A stretch of 64,000 nt of DNA from contig NZ_PVYX01000001.1 of assembly GCF_003001695.1 (NCBI RefSeq), positions 558,001 through 622,000 on the forward strand, read 5' to 3'. Positions within the stretch are counted from its first letter, which is position 1; each line of letters opens with the position of its first letter. The position numbers were made by a program, and so were the translations under genes. The DNA comes from Flagellimonas meridianipacifica. GTDB lineage: Bacteria > Bacteroidota > Bacteroidia > Flavobacteriales > Flavobacteriaceae. The notes below the pieces were generated by a model. That model searched no databases, was not told the DNA's origin, and saw only the letters and a program-made list of their open reading frames with translations. Of this stretch, positions 10,089 through 19,388 are shown in pieces.

Positions 10089-11000
10089 ATGAAAAAAATC
10101 AATTCGTTTGTTCTTCTTTGCTTTCTTTTAGTTTCCATTCCACATTTTTCACAAAACTCTTCGGTAGAGGTAAAAACTCTTCTGAAAGACTTTTCGGGAA
10201 ATGGTTCTATCACCATTGATGCGGAAGGAAAAATCTATATCAACGAATACGGAACTGCTAATTCCGATATCTCTGGAACAGGCAAACATATCTATGTGAT
10301 ATCTCCCGAAGGGAAACCGACCATTTTATCTAAGGAGGTAAGTGGAGCTGTAGGAAATACCCTGGCACCTAATGGAACCTATTATTTCAATAACGGCAAC
10401 TCCTTTTACAAGAGTGACCTTATGTCATATAAAGATGGTAAGATGAAAAAGATAGCCACCTTAGAAGGATTTTCAGGGGATATTTTGTTGGATAGTCAAA
10501 ACGACTTCTTTTTGATACCTAGTTACACGCATCCCGTTCTGCGAAAAGTGAGCATGGATGGAATCGTAGAAGACTATATCGAAGATGAAAGGCTCAAAGG
10601 TGTGACTGGGATAACCTATGGCGAAAAGAACATCATTTTCGTGAGCAACTTTACCACAGGAAAGATTTATAAAATTGACAATAATCAATCAATAAGCGAA
10701 CTGGCCACACTTCCTGTAGTTTATCCGGGATATGTAATAGGTTATATCACTTATTTTGAAGGTCATATTTATGGTACGGGATATGGTTCAAATAAAATTT
10801 ATCAAGTTGACATGAATGGAAAAGTAGAGGTGCTTGCGGGTTCCGGAGAATACAATGAAAAAGACGGCAGTGCTCTAGAAGCTGGATTCATAACCCCGAA
10901 TGGAATTGAAATTGATGCCAAAAGAAGAAGATTGTACATTTCTCAAAACGGAAATGGGCGTCCCGCCTCGCTTAGATACATTGATTTACCTAAATCGTAA
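10089..11000 (+). CDS. Secreted NHL/SMP-30-type beta-propeller protein
   Basis: A 303-residue exported protein with a signal peptide (MKKINSFVLLCFLLVSIPHFSQ). Repeated motifs of NHL/SMP-30 propellers follow, for example GSITIDAEGKIYINEYG, GITYGEKNIIFVSNFTTG, KIYKID, KIYQVDMNG and GFITPNGIEIDAKRRRLYIS. There is no lipobox and no T9SS sorting domain, so a soluble periplasmic location is most likely. Function could be lactonase-like hydrolysis or binding; no catalytic metal ligands can be assigned by eye. It starts 109 bp after the preceding propeller gene and converges on the large metallophosphoesterase gene at 11040. Confidence 0.7.
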   Translation: MKKINSFVLLCFLLVSIPHFSQNSSVEVKTLLKDFSGNGSITIDAEGKIYINEYGTANSDISGTGKHIYVISPEGKPTILSKEVSGAVGNTLAPNGTYYFNNGNSFYKSDLMSYKDGKMKKIATLEGFSGDILLDSQNDFFLIPSYTHPVLRKVSMDGIVEDYIEDERLKGVTGITYGEKNIIFVSNFTTGKIYKIDNNQSISELATLPVVYPGYVIGYITYFEGHIYGTGYGSNKIYQVDMNGKVEVLAGSGEYNEKDGSALEAGFITPNGIEIDAKRRRLYISQNGNGRPASLRYIDLPKS

Positions 11001-11039
11001 AAAGCCTCTCTCACGGAGTGCTGTTCGCTTTCAAATCAA

Positions 11040-14000
11040 TTAAAATCCAAAACCAAAACCGAATGCAAAACGCATTCCATCTGCACTATTGAACAGTCCA
11101 ATATTGGCTGATAAAATATCTGCACCATTTATAAAAAATCCAGCTCCATAGGAATTATGCCACTTATCCGAGGAATCCCCTGGAAACCAAACTCTTCCGT
11201 AGTCAAATCCACCATAAATTCCCGGTGTTACTGGCAATAGCCCGGTCTGGGAACGTCGGAAACTGTAACGCAAATCCGTATTTTGGAAATAGGCCGACTT
11301 ACCCGTAAAGCGCTGGAATCTAAAACCTCGCAAACCATTATTCGCCCCTATACTGGCACCTTGATAAAACTCAAAGTCATCACCAAAGTTCACATGGCCT
11401 TTTAGGTTAGTGGCCAAGACGAGTCGCCCATCCGATGTAAGCTTGTGTACAAATGCCAAACTTGGAATAATATAGGCAAAAGCCCTATCCGTATCCGTAG
11501 CGTTCATGGTATACCCTCCCTGCAGGGTAAAGCTCATCCCCAAAGTTGGAAAAGCTTCATTGTCCGCATTGGAATAGCTATACTCCGCATCAACTCCAAA
11601 AAAGTCTTGTTCAGTATCTCTTCCCGCATCAGTAAAAAACCCTTCAATAAAACGCCCTTCCGTTTCTTCTACATCATAATTTTCATAGGAAATCCCTAAG
11701 CGTACTTTTGAACCCAATCTACCACGCCAAACCAAGGAAGGCTTAAACTTAATGGTTTGTATCTTAACCCGATTAAAATCAAATTCCAACTCTTCAGTGT
11801 CATCATTGTTTTCTGTTTCGTTGCCAAAACCGAAAAAGTTAATGGCAAAGTTTGGACTTGTAAATCTTGCATCAATCTCCAAGTTCACATTTTCAAAAAC
11901 ATGGGCAAACTCACCATTGTATCCTAAATCAAATCCGCTAGTCGCAAAATAAAAACCCCCATCAATGGTATGCCTTTGTGTAAAAGGATTCTGTCTAAAT
12001 CCATTGAAAGTATAGGTATTGGTCAAACCTAGAATAATACCATCGTCGGGGTTGAAACCAAAGGCAGGCAATAGTTGATTATTACTTGCTTTTACCTTCT
12101 CGAAGACGTAGTTGTTCGTATCGTAATCATCTAGTTCATGGGTTTTTCCACTATACGCCTGATCATAGGTGTTTTTCTTGGATTTGAAATCGTACGTGTG
12201 GACCTTTCTTGACTTTTCAGCTATTTTATAGACATCGTTATTTTGTCCACCCACTACCCGTATCTTTATTTTGGAATTTGGGGTACTGATATCGAAAACA
12301 TCCTTATCGTCAAGGCCATAGATCCACACTTCCTTGGTTTGTTCCGGACTATAGGTTTTATTGAAGAACAGGTCTTCTTTCTCGCCTCCTTTTATACGAT
12401 ACACCATGATTTCCAAGTTCCCATTGGGCAAAGAACGTATACTGAAGTAATCGTCCTTGTCCGTTCCGGTAACTACGCTGAATTTATTCAAAACACGATA
12501 GTATTCCTTTGCAATCTCTACCAGAGTTTTTTTCCGTGACAATAGATTGCTTTTGATTTTCTGAACCGTCTCGTCCCGCACTTCTTCCGGGAAATTTTGC
12601 AAAGCCTTATCAATCACTTCTTCGTCTATCTTTTCTTGGATGTATTTGGCCTGTTTTACCCACATATCCAAATCCGTTTCAGACAAAATGGCCATGTCCA
12701 AGGCAAATGTTCGTGGAGACGAGGTGAACCCTTTTACATTTCGGACCTCTTCACCAAAACCTTCAAAAATCTTTAATGCAGGAATCGTCTTGCTCCCAAT
12801 TCCAAGAATCAATCCATCCCCCCAGATTGAAAAGGCTTGATCTCTATCTCTGGGAATGGGCTTGAAAATTTTTCCCCCATTTGGGTCATCAACCTCCGCC
12901 CAACGCCATTGATCTATATGTCTGTCCCAATCCCCAATGAGAATATCGAATAATCTTGCTTTCACATATTCAATTCCATCAAGCTTGTATTTTTCATCCT
13001 TACGAAGCTTTTTTATAAGGTCGTAAGTACTTTCAATTTTATTGGAATATCCGAAACTTGACAGATTGCCATGACCGTCGGAAACATGCTCTTCTATCAT
13101 ATACAAACCATCCCCAAATTCATTATTGAAGTCGCCCAAAGTGGATTGCTTTGGAATATAGAATAGTTTAGGGTTGGTATGATAAATTCCTACGGCATCC
13201 GATAAATCCCCAATGGTGAATGGGGCATACGGATGAGCAGCGGTATATAAGGACAAGAGAAACTCCTTAGTGTAGGATTCATCGAATTCACCTATAATAT
13301 ATTGTTCTTGGAATGCAATGGCTTGTAAATAGCGCTCTGCACTCTTTCTTAGGCCTCGCATTACAAACTGGCGTCCGTCACTATGCTGTAATCTCAAGGA
13401 ATTGGATTGATTTCCCCCTCCTTTTCGAACGACCTTTAAACCACCATACAGGGTGTCCAATAAAACGGTAGGGGCCTTAACCTTGGTACCATAATACTTT
13501 CTATAGCGCTCACCCCAAAGCCAATTGTGAAAACCGGTTTTTTTAATTTCCTCTTCAGAATACACTGATGCTTCTTTGTATTTAGGAAAGTCTTTCGGGT
13601 ATTCTTTGGTGTCACCCTTTAAATCTGCAGGCAAGACCTCAGAACTGAACAGGAATTCTTCCGTACCATTCTCTCTTGGACCAAAGTAGTCTACTGCAGA
13701 TGACCCATCTGCGAAGACTTTCAATACTGCGTACCCCATTCTTCCCGTAGAGAATTTACTGCCATTTCTTAGCTTGGTAGCCCCGGTTTTGGCTCCTGCC
13801 CCACTTACGATTTGAGGTATACCCTCTTCCACAACATATTGAAGAGTATGCTCATGACCAGATACAAAAACAACCTTATTCGAAAATTGAGATAAGGTCA
13901 CAAGTCGATTTTTCAGACGATTGTTCATTTGGTTTGATTGGTCTTCTATAGAAACCCCGGAAGTTTTACGCAAAAAATTGGCAATACTTCCTAAAATGGG

Positions 14001-14756
14001 AAGCGGCACTTTCCCACTGGTAGGATACAAATGTTGTTTAAAGGAATAATACCCGCCATGGGAGCCGTAGGTAAACATGGGATGATGAATGGCTACAATA
14101 ATCGTTTTGTCCAGGTTTTTTTTGATTAGACTTTCGTATTCCTCAAAAAACCGTACCCTATCCTTAATTTCACATTCATCATTGATTGTGGGATGTTTGT
14201 CCCAATCCACCAAGTACCAATCCGAATCAATGGCAATCACAATGATATTATCACTAATCTCAATCTTTTCGATGGGACATCCATTTTTGGGTTGAAACAC
14301 TTTTTTACTGCCCAAGGACTCTTTAATGTACTCTTCCTGTCGTTTCAATCCCTTAAGTCCATCACTGTACCAATCATGATTTCCTGGGATAAAAATAGGG
14401 TCCCCCTTAAAATCATCAAGCGTTGCGAATTGAGCATCCAAACTATTCTTTGCTTTTTTATAGCCCTCCGGATCATCCTTCTGGTCGGGCATTCCAGCTG
14501 GATAAATATTATCTCCCAAAAACAAAGCCGTACTTTCTTTAGGTGCATCCTTAAGTTTGGACTTAAATATCTCAAGTGCTGGATTCAATCCACCCATCGG
14601 CGATTTCCCGGCATCACCTATTAAATAGAACGTATGTTCAACCGCTTTTTCACTGGGAACAATACTTTTTTGAAATGGTTCTGCGTATTTTTCTTTGTAG
14701 GTGGCACATCCTGTAATCAGAAGTGATAGAATTAACGGTAATGCACGTAGTTTCAT
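11040..14756 (-). CDS. Calcineurin-like phosphatase + kinase-like region + outer-membrane beta-barrel
   Basis: A 1238-residue envelope protein. The N-terminus has a lipobox (LLITGC, Cys17). Residues about 41-330 form a calcineurin-like metallophosphoesterase with its metal motifs: GDAG (Asp48), GDN (Asp82), GNHD (127-129), AIHH (223-225) and GHEH (300-303). Residues about 440-645 carry a glycine-rich loop (RKGGGNQSNSLRL), a strand QFVMRGL, then IGDWDRHIDQW (607-617) and IPRDRDQAF. These resemble the catalytic and metal loops of CotH/FAM20/HipA-type atypical kinases. The last ~340 residues are a D15/BamA-type beta-barrel ending in alternating aromatic FGFGFGF. The domain order is seen directly; the kinase-like interpretation is inference. 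It is divergent from the HD-Pycsar gene, 53 bp apart. Confidence 0.85.
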   Translation of the reverse strand: MKLRALPLILSLLITGCATYKEKYAEPFQKSIVPSEKAVEHTFYLIGDAGKSPMGGLNPALEIFKSKLKDAPKESTALFLGDNIYPAGMPDQKDDPEGYKKAKNSLDAQFATLDDFKGDPIFIPGNHDWYSDGLKGLKRQEEYIKESLGSKKVFQPKNGCPIEKIEISDNIIVIAIDSDWYLVDWDKHPTINDECEIKDRVRFFEEYESLIKKNLDKTIIVAIHHPMFTYGSHGGYYSFKQHLYPTSGKVPLPILGSIANFLRKTSGVSIEDQSNQMNNRLKNRLVTLSQFSNKVVFVSGHEHTLQYVVEEGIPQIVSGAGAKTGATKLRNGSKFSTGRMGYAVLKVFADGSSAVDYFGPRENGTEEFLFSSEVLPADLKGDTKEYPKDFPKYKEASVYSEEEIKKTGFHNWLWGERYRKYYGTKVKAPTVLLDTLYGGLKVVRKGGGNQSNSLRLQHSDGRQFVMRGLRKSAERYLQAIAFQEQYIIGEFDESYTKEFLLSLYTAAHPYAPFTIGDLSDAVGIYHTNPKLFYIPKQSTLGDFNNEFGDGLYMIEEHVSDGHGNLSSFGYSNKIESTYDLIKKLRKDEKYKLDGIEYVKARLFDILIGDWDRHIDQWRWAEVDDPNGGKIFKPIPRDRDQAFSIWGDGLILGIGSKTIPALKIFEGFGEEVRNVKGFTSSPRTFALDMAILSETDLDMWVKQAKYIQEKIDEEVIDKALQNFPEEVRDETVQKIKSNLLSRKKTLVEIAKEYYRVLNKFSVVTGTDKDDYFSIRSLPNGNLEIMVYRIKGGEKEDLFFNKTYSPEQTKEVWIYGLDDKDVFDISTPNSKIKIRVVGGQNNDVYKIAEKSRKVHTYDFKSKKNTYDQAYSGKTHELDDYDTNNYVFEKVKASNNQLLPAFGFNPDDGIILGLTNTYTFNGFRQNPFTQRHTIDGGFYFATSGFDLGYNGEFAHVFENVNLEIDARFTSPNFAINFFGFGNETENNDDTEELEFDFNRVKIQTIKFKPSLVWRGRLGSKVRLGISYENYDVEETEGRFIEGFFTDAGRDTEQDFFGVDAEYSYSNADNEAFPTLGMSFTLQGGYTMNATDTDRAFAYIIPSLAFVHKLTSDGRLVLATNLKGHVNFGDDFEFYQGASIGANNGLRGFRFQRFTGKSAYFQNTDLRYSFRRSQTGLLPVTPGIYGGFDYGRVWFPGDSSDKWHNSYGAGFFINGADILSANIGLFNSADGMRFAFGFGFGF

Positions 14757-14809
14757 AATGCTAAGGTTGATACCAAAATTTTGTATTTTGGAGTTTTCAA
14801 ACGAAAGCT

Positions 14810-16003
14810 ATGTCGGAAATTATTGGAAAGGCAGAAACTCATGTGACCGAACTTTTGGAAAAAGAACTCGACCCAAAATTTTTGTACCATAATTTGCGAC
14901 ATACCCAGCGTGTAGTTAAAAGTACTAAAGAATTACTCAACAACTACGATTTACCCGAACTGGAAAAAGAAAAGCTCGTTTTAGCAGCTTGGTTCCATGA
15001 TACCGGATATACGAAAGGGGTAAATGACCACGAGGAAAACAGCTGCGACATTGCCAAGGAATTTCTTTCTGAACACAACTATGCTGCCGATGCCATTGAG
15101 ACCATTTGTGATGATATCATGGCCACTAAGCGCTTCTACGAACCACAAAAACTATCTGAAAAGATTATTCGTGATGCGGATTCCTCCCATTTTGCCCAAA
15201 AAAGCTATTGGGAAACCACTGATTTTCTTAAGGAGGAATTGGAGAAATTAGGTATTGCCCAATATTCCCCAAAAGAATGGCGGGACGAAAACATTAAAAT
15301 GTTCCGCAACGAACATCAATTCTATACCGACTATGCCCTTGAGAACTGGCAAGAAGGAAAAGAAAGGAATCTGAAGCAATTGGTCAAGGAGAAAAAGACC
15401 GAAAAAGAAATTGCCAAAAAAGAGGCTTTAAAGGCAAAGTATAAAAGTGAAAGTCCAGATAGAAGTGTACAGACCCTGTACCGGGTGACCCTAAAAAACC
15501 ATTTGAAACTCAGCGATATCGCAGACACCAAGGCAAACATATTATTGTCGGTGAATGCTATTATCATTTCTTTGGTACTGGCCAACCTGATTCCCAAACT
15601 GGACAATCCTTCAAATACGTACTTGATTTATCCCACTCTAATTTTCATTGTTTTCAGTGTAGTGTCCATGGTATTATCCATATTGGCAACAAGACCTAAT
15701 GTTACTAGCGGAAAATTTACCAAACAGGATGTTGAGGAAAAGAAAGTGAATCTGCTCTTTTTTGGAAATTTCCATAAAATGGACTTGGATGAATACGAAT
15801 GGGCGCTCGAAGAGTTGGTTAAGGATAAAGAATATGTGTACTCCTCTTTAACCAAGGACCTATACTTTTTAGGACTTGTTTTGAATAAAAAGTATAAGAT
15901 TTTAAGAATTACCTACAACATATTCATGGTAGGAATGATAGTTTCCGTAATTGCCTTTGGTATTGCTTTCCGCTTTTTTGGACCGGACAGAATGACGTTC
16001 TAA
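14810..16003 (+). CDS. HD phosphohydrolase fused to Pycsar-type membrane effector domain
   Basis: A 397-residue protein. Residues 20-190 are an HD-domain phosphohydrolase with the metal ligands His31 (YHNLRH), His63-Asp64 (WFHDTGY), His74 and Asp122/124 (RDADSSH). A charged linker (about 195-220) leads to LSDIADTKANILLSVNAIII, the hallmark of the PycTM (DUF5706) effector family. That region includes two membrane helices at about 238-290 and a further helix near 370-390. PycTM domains in Pycsar defence systems respond to cyclic pyrimidine nucleotides; HD domains often cleave nucleotides. No cyclase gene is adjacent. A housekeeping nucleotide-sensing role is as likely as defence. Confidence 0.85.
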   Translation: MSEIIGKAETHVTELLEKELDPKFLYHNLRHTQRVVKSTKELLNNYDLPELEKEKLVLAAWFHDTGYTKGVNDHEENSCDIAKEFLSEHNYAADAIETICDDIMATKRFYEPQKLSEKIIRDADSSHFAQKSYWETTDFLKEELEKLGIAQYSPKEWRDENIKMFRNEHQFYTDYALENWQEGKERNLKQLVKEKKTEKEIAKKEALKAKYKSESPDRSVQTLYRVTLKNHLKLSDIADTKANILLSVNAIIISLVLANLIPKLDNPSNTYLIYPTLIFIVFSVVSMVLSILATRPNVTSGKFTKQDVEEKKVNLLFFGNFHKMDLDEYEWALEELVKDKEYVYSSLTKDLYFLGLVLNKKYKILRITYNIFMVGMIVSVIAFGIAFRFFGPDRMTF

Positions 16004-16005
16004 TC

Positions 16006-18378
16006 TTATATCTTCAACTCTTCCATCAAATCAGCATACGTATAGGTACGTTCTGATTTTTTATCCTTGGTATACAATATTTCAGCTCGAATTGCCTTTA
16101 AGCCCGTAACCCCTTGAAGTCCTTCAAGCTCCACAATTTCAATATTATTGGTAAAGTATCCTTTGGATTTCAGAAAAGTGATGTACCGCATGTATTCCTT
16201 TTCATCTTTGCGCTGAGAGTACACTATGGAAAGTTTTCCTTTCTGTGTTAAACGCTCATTTGTTCCTTTAATGTAGGATTTGTCAATGCGCTTCTTTATG
16301 ATTTCATATCTCGCATTATACGTACCGTCCACATCAAAACGCTTTTCATCCATCCTAAATCGAATGGCCAGCGGAGTGCTATATACCAAAACCAAGGAAG
16401 CAACGTCAAGTTTAACGGGCAGCTCAGGCTTAAGTGCATAGTATTTGTTCTCCATATCGCACATCACCTGAAGTTGCCATAACCTTAGGTTGCTTAAATA
16501 AAGCTCATCAAAAATACGGTCGTTGGCAATAGAGCTGCCAATGTACATGTTGTGTTCAACCCCATCGGTCTTATATCGCTCAAAATAATGCGGAAACATT
16601 TCTTGGGCCTCAACCTGTTTCTTATCCAACAAAGCGGCCAATTGCATATTGGCCTCCATCACGCTATTATCATAATTACGCCTGTGGTCATAATATGATT
16701 CGGTGGTTGGGTCTATTTGGGATTCGTAGTTTTCAACGAGTGCTCCAATATTCCTATCAAGCTTTTTCAAGTGATTGAAAACAGGATTCACTTCCTCTTT
16801 CACGAAATCAAAAATCGCCTGTTCGGTATGCGTATACAGTGCTTCTTTTACCTCGTTTAGATAGGTGTCCACCCGAAACATCAATTCCTCGTATATGGGA
16901 AGTTTATATTTTTTTACAGCTACATGAAGGACACTATTGATTTCAGAAAGTTGGATCATCAAATCACGCTGAATGGAAACATTCCTTTGCTTGGAAGATT
17001 CCTTAATATCAACCTGACCGTATAGCGGATACACATTTTTAAAGGCAATCTCCCTAAACAAAGGTTGATTTCCAATAAGTTCATCAGCCATAAACTTCTT
17101 GGCCTCCTCTTGAAATTTCCAATACACGGATGAATGAACCGTGGTACACTCATGTTGAATGATGGCGTCCACTAAATTCTCTTCTTCCTCAATGGAACGC
17201 AATACCGCAGAAACTATGAACGGCATTACATCATCAAGCTTGTTTGCATTTACACTGTTCAATTCATTGACAGTATCGGATACCAATTCCAACACACCCA
17301 AAAGATTCCCATTATCCGCAATTGGAGCTAGAATAGCACTTCGAATGCCTTGTTCATATAGTCCCTTATAAGGTTGCTGGCCGTTTGATTTCTTGAAATA
17401 GTTTTCAACATTAGAGATGGTGAAATACGTATTTTCATCCAACAACTTACCATAAGAACCCTCACAAAGCATGTCCGTACAAACTCCGGTCTCCTTTCCG
17501 TTCAACAGAAAGCTCTCAATGCCCTTTCCATAAATTTTCAAGAAACGATTGGTGCCAGAATCATAACCCGCAAAACCAACTCGGATGTTGTTCAGGTTAA
17601 AAAGGGACCTAAACGTATCCTGGAAACTCTCCATAAAGTTTTCACTCCCCCTTTTATTGCTTCCAATAAGGGTAGATTTTATCTCGGATATGGAATGTTC
17701 AGCGGTCACGTCGAACATGTTGGCAATCACAAATCCCTTGGAAACAAAACTGTTTGGTGGAATTTTCTCCTTCCAAAGGTCTATATTGTCAAAATTCTCC
17801 AGAAGCTCATCAACATCCTCCTTCGTCAGTTCCCGTGACTCTTCCGTTGGATGGATTTCCATAAAATCTGCGTTGTACAGCACCCGATAATGTTTCATTA
17901 ATCCATTCTTATCGGGAATATCGTAAAACAAAGGCCGCTTAAAATCCATTTTATACCCATAATGGAAATTAAGGACTATGATACATTTTAAGATATAGTT
18001 GATATCCTTAGGAAGGTTTCTGATTTCCAATTCATAATCCTCGCCCGCATCCTTTAGGATGTTTTTAAAGCGTTCTGATGAATTGAACACAAAATTCTCA
18101 AAGGGGGAAGATATGGTCTTGATTTCGTTTTTGCCCAGTACCGGGGAACAAGTGTCAGCCAAAATAATGCGAATCACTTCCTCATATTTGGTCAATAGGC
18201 TTAAATCACTAAAGCCCTCTCGAAGTTCGGGATAAGGTGCTTGCGCATCCAATACGAACTTTGCCCGGTCCGCCAAATATTTGTCCTTGCTGTTTAGTTG
18301 TTCTTCATAGTGTTCCAACAACTTGTTGAAACTTACCAACTGAAGCATAGGACTCTCCATATTGTAGTCGTGCTGCAT
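16006..18378 (-). CDS. Large GAF-domain protein of unknown function
   Basis: A 790-residue soluble protein. A GAF-like sensor domain can be seen at about residues 245-405: NNIRVGFAGYDSGTNRFL, then YKGLYEQGIRSAILAPI and GNLLGVLELVSDTVNEL. The other ~600 residues are mostly helical and I do not recognise a catalytic domain. There is no histidine kinase, cyclase or HTH signature. GAF domains bind cyclic nucleotides and other small ligands. The stop lies 2 bp from the convergent stop of the HD-Pycsar effector gene, and on the other side it is divergent from a calcineurin-like phosphoesterase. That makes a signalling role plausible but unproven. MNMESPM-type starts a few codons downstream of 18378 are possible. 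Confidence 0.7.
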   Translation of the reverse strand: MQHDYNMESPMLQLVSFNKLLEHYEEQLNSKDKYLADRAKFVLDAQAPYPELREGFSDLSLLTKYEEVIRIILADTCSPVLGKNEIKTISSPFENFVFNSSERFKNILKDAGEDYELEIRNLPKDINYILKCIIVLNFHYGYKMDFKRPLFYDIPDKNGLMKHYRVLYNADFMEIHPTEESRELTKEDVDELLENFDNIDLWKEKIPPNSFVSKGFVIANMFDVTAEHSISEIKSTLIGSNKRGSENFMESFQDTFRSLFNLNNIRVGFAGYDSGTNRFLKIYGKGIESFLLNGKETGVCTDMLCEGSYGKLLDENTYFTISNVENYFKKSNGQQPYKGLYEQGIRSAILAPIADNGNLLGVLELVSDTVNELNSVNANKLDDVMPFIVSAVLRSIEEEENLVDAIIQHECTTVHSSVYWKFQEEAKKFMADELIGNQPLFREIAFKNVYPLYGQVDIKESSKQRNVSIQRDLMIQLSEINSVLHVAVKKYKLPIYEELMFRVDTYLNEVKEALYTHTEQAIFDFVKEEVNPVFNHLKKLDRNIGALVENYESQIDPTTESYYDHRRNYDNSVMEANMQLAALLDKKQVEAQEMFPHYFERYKTDGVEHNMYIGSSIANDRIFDELYLSNLRLWQLQVMCDMENKYYALKPELPVKLDVASLVLVYSTPLAIRFRMDEKRFDVDGTYNARYEIIKKRIDKSYIKGTNERLTQKGKLSIVYSQRKDEKEYMRYITFLKSKGYFTNNIEIVELEGLQGVTGLKAIRAEILYTKDKKSERTYTYADLMEELKI

Positions 18379-18497
18379 ACAGTATTTAGTCGTGGTTTAG
18401 CTGGTAAAGTTACAAAATCAAAAAATGCGGATGTGTTAAGGGAATCTTTATGGGTTTAAATGCTTTTTTTTAGGGATATTTAGAAAAAAAACTGGTA

Positions 18498-19388
18498 ATG
18501 TCTTCCTTTAAACGACTCGACAAAGCCTATGCGAAGGCTAAAATCATCCCTTTTGATGACGACTCAAAATTCATCATTTTTAGCGATTGCCATAGAGGAG
18601 ACAACAGTTTTGCAGACGATTTTGCCAATAATCGGAACATTTATTTCCATGCCTTGAGCCATTATTACCGAGAAGGTTTCCAATATTGCGAATTGGGCGA
18701 TGGGGACGAGCTATGGGAAAACATCAGTTTCGAATCCATTTTTGAAGCCCACAAAAATGTGTTCCAATTGCTGAAGCAATTTCATAATGAAAAAAGACTG
18801 AATATGGTTTGGGGAAACCATGATATGGTCTATCAGAACCCCAACTACGTTGAAAAATATCTTACCCATTATTTTGAGCCTATTGATGGCTCCGACAAAT
18901 CCTTGTTTGAAGGGATAAAATATCACGAAGCCCTTCTTCTTAAACATAAAGAAACGGGACAAGAACTGTTCTGCACCCATGGACATCAAGCGGATTGGTG
19001 GAACTACGTTTGCTGGCGTATAGGACGATTTTTAGTTCGAATTCTTTGGAAACCACTTCAAGTAGTAGGTATAGCAGACCCAACCAGTCCAGCCAAGAAT
19101 TACAAGGAGCTTATCCGAATAGAAAAGCGAATAAAACGCTGGATTCTGAAAAACAATTTGCGAATTACGATTGCAGGACATACCCACAGACCCCGATTTC
19201 CTGAACCGGGACAGATTCCCTTTTTCAATGATGGTAGTTGTGTACATCCCAGAAGTATAACAGGCATAGAAATAGAAAAGGGAGAAATATCATTAATTAA
19301 ATGGCAAATTGCCACTAAAACAGACGGTACCCTTCAGATTGTGAGATTGCTTCTGGAAGGACCAGAAAAATTGGTAGATTATATCTGA
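18498..19388 (+). CDS. Calcineurin-like metallophosphoesterase
   Basis: A 296-residue cytoplasmic-looking enzyme with all the phosphoesterase metal blocks: FSDCHRGD, a GDGDELWEN block, WGNHDMVY, CTHGHQADWW and IAGHTHRPRF. The arrangement is close to LpxH-like (UDP-diacylglucosamine pyrophosphatase) and related small phosphoesterases. The substrate cannot be fixed, because a true LpxH is normally shorter (about 240 residues). No signal peptide is seen. It is divergent from the GAF gene with about 120 bp between them and converges directly on the PLP enzyme gene at 19389, with no space for a terminator. Confidence 0.85.
   Translation: MSSFKRLDKAYAKAKIIPFDDDSKFIIFSDCHRGDNSFADDFANNRNIYFHALSHYYREGFQYCELGDGDELWENISFESIFEAHKNVFQLLKQFHNEKRLNMVWGNHDMVYQNPNYVEKYLTHYFEPIDGSDKSLFEGIKYHEALLLKHKETGQELFCTHGHQADWWNYVCWRIGRFLVRILWKPLQVVGIADPTSPAKNYKELIRIEKRIKRWILKNNLRITIAGHTHRPRFPEPGQIPFFNDGSCVHPRSITGIEIEKGEISLIKWQIATKTDGTLQIVRLLLEGPEKLVDYI

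Noticed and set aside
11001..11039. Possible terminator between convergent genes (AAAGC...GCTTT)
   Set aside because: The stem is only 5 bp with a long loop, so it is too weak to call.
14810..19388. A complete Pycsar or CBASS defence island
   Set aside because: No cyclase, no CD-NTase and no mobile-element or integrase signs are present. Only the effector-like fusion is seen.
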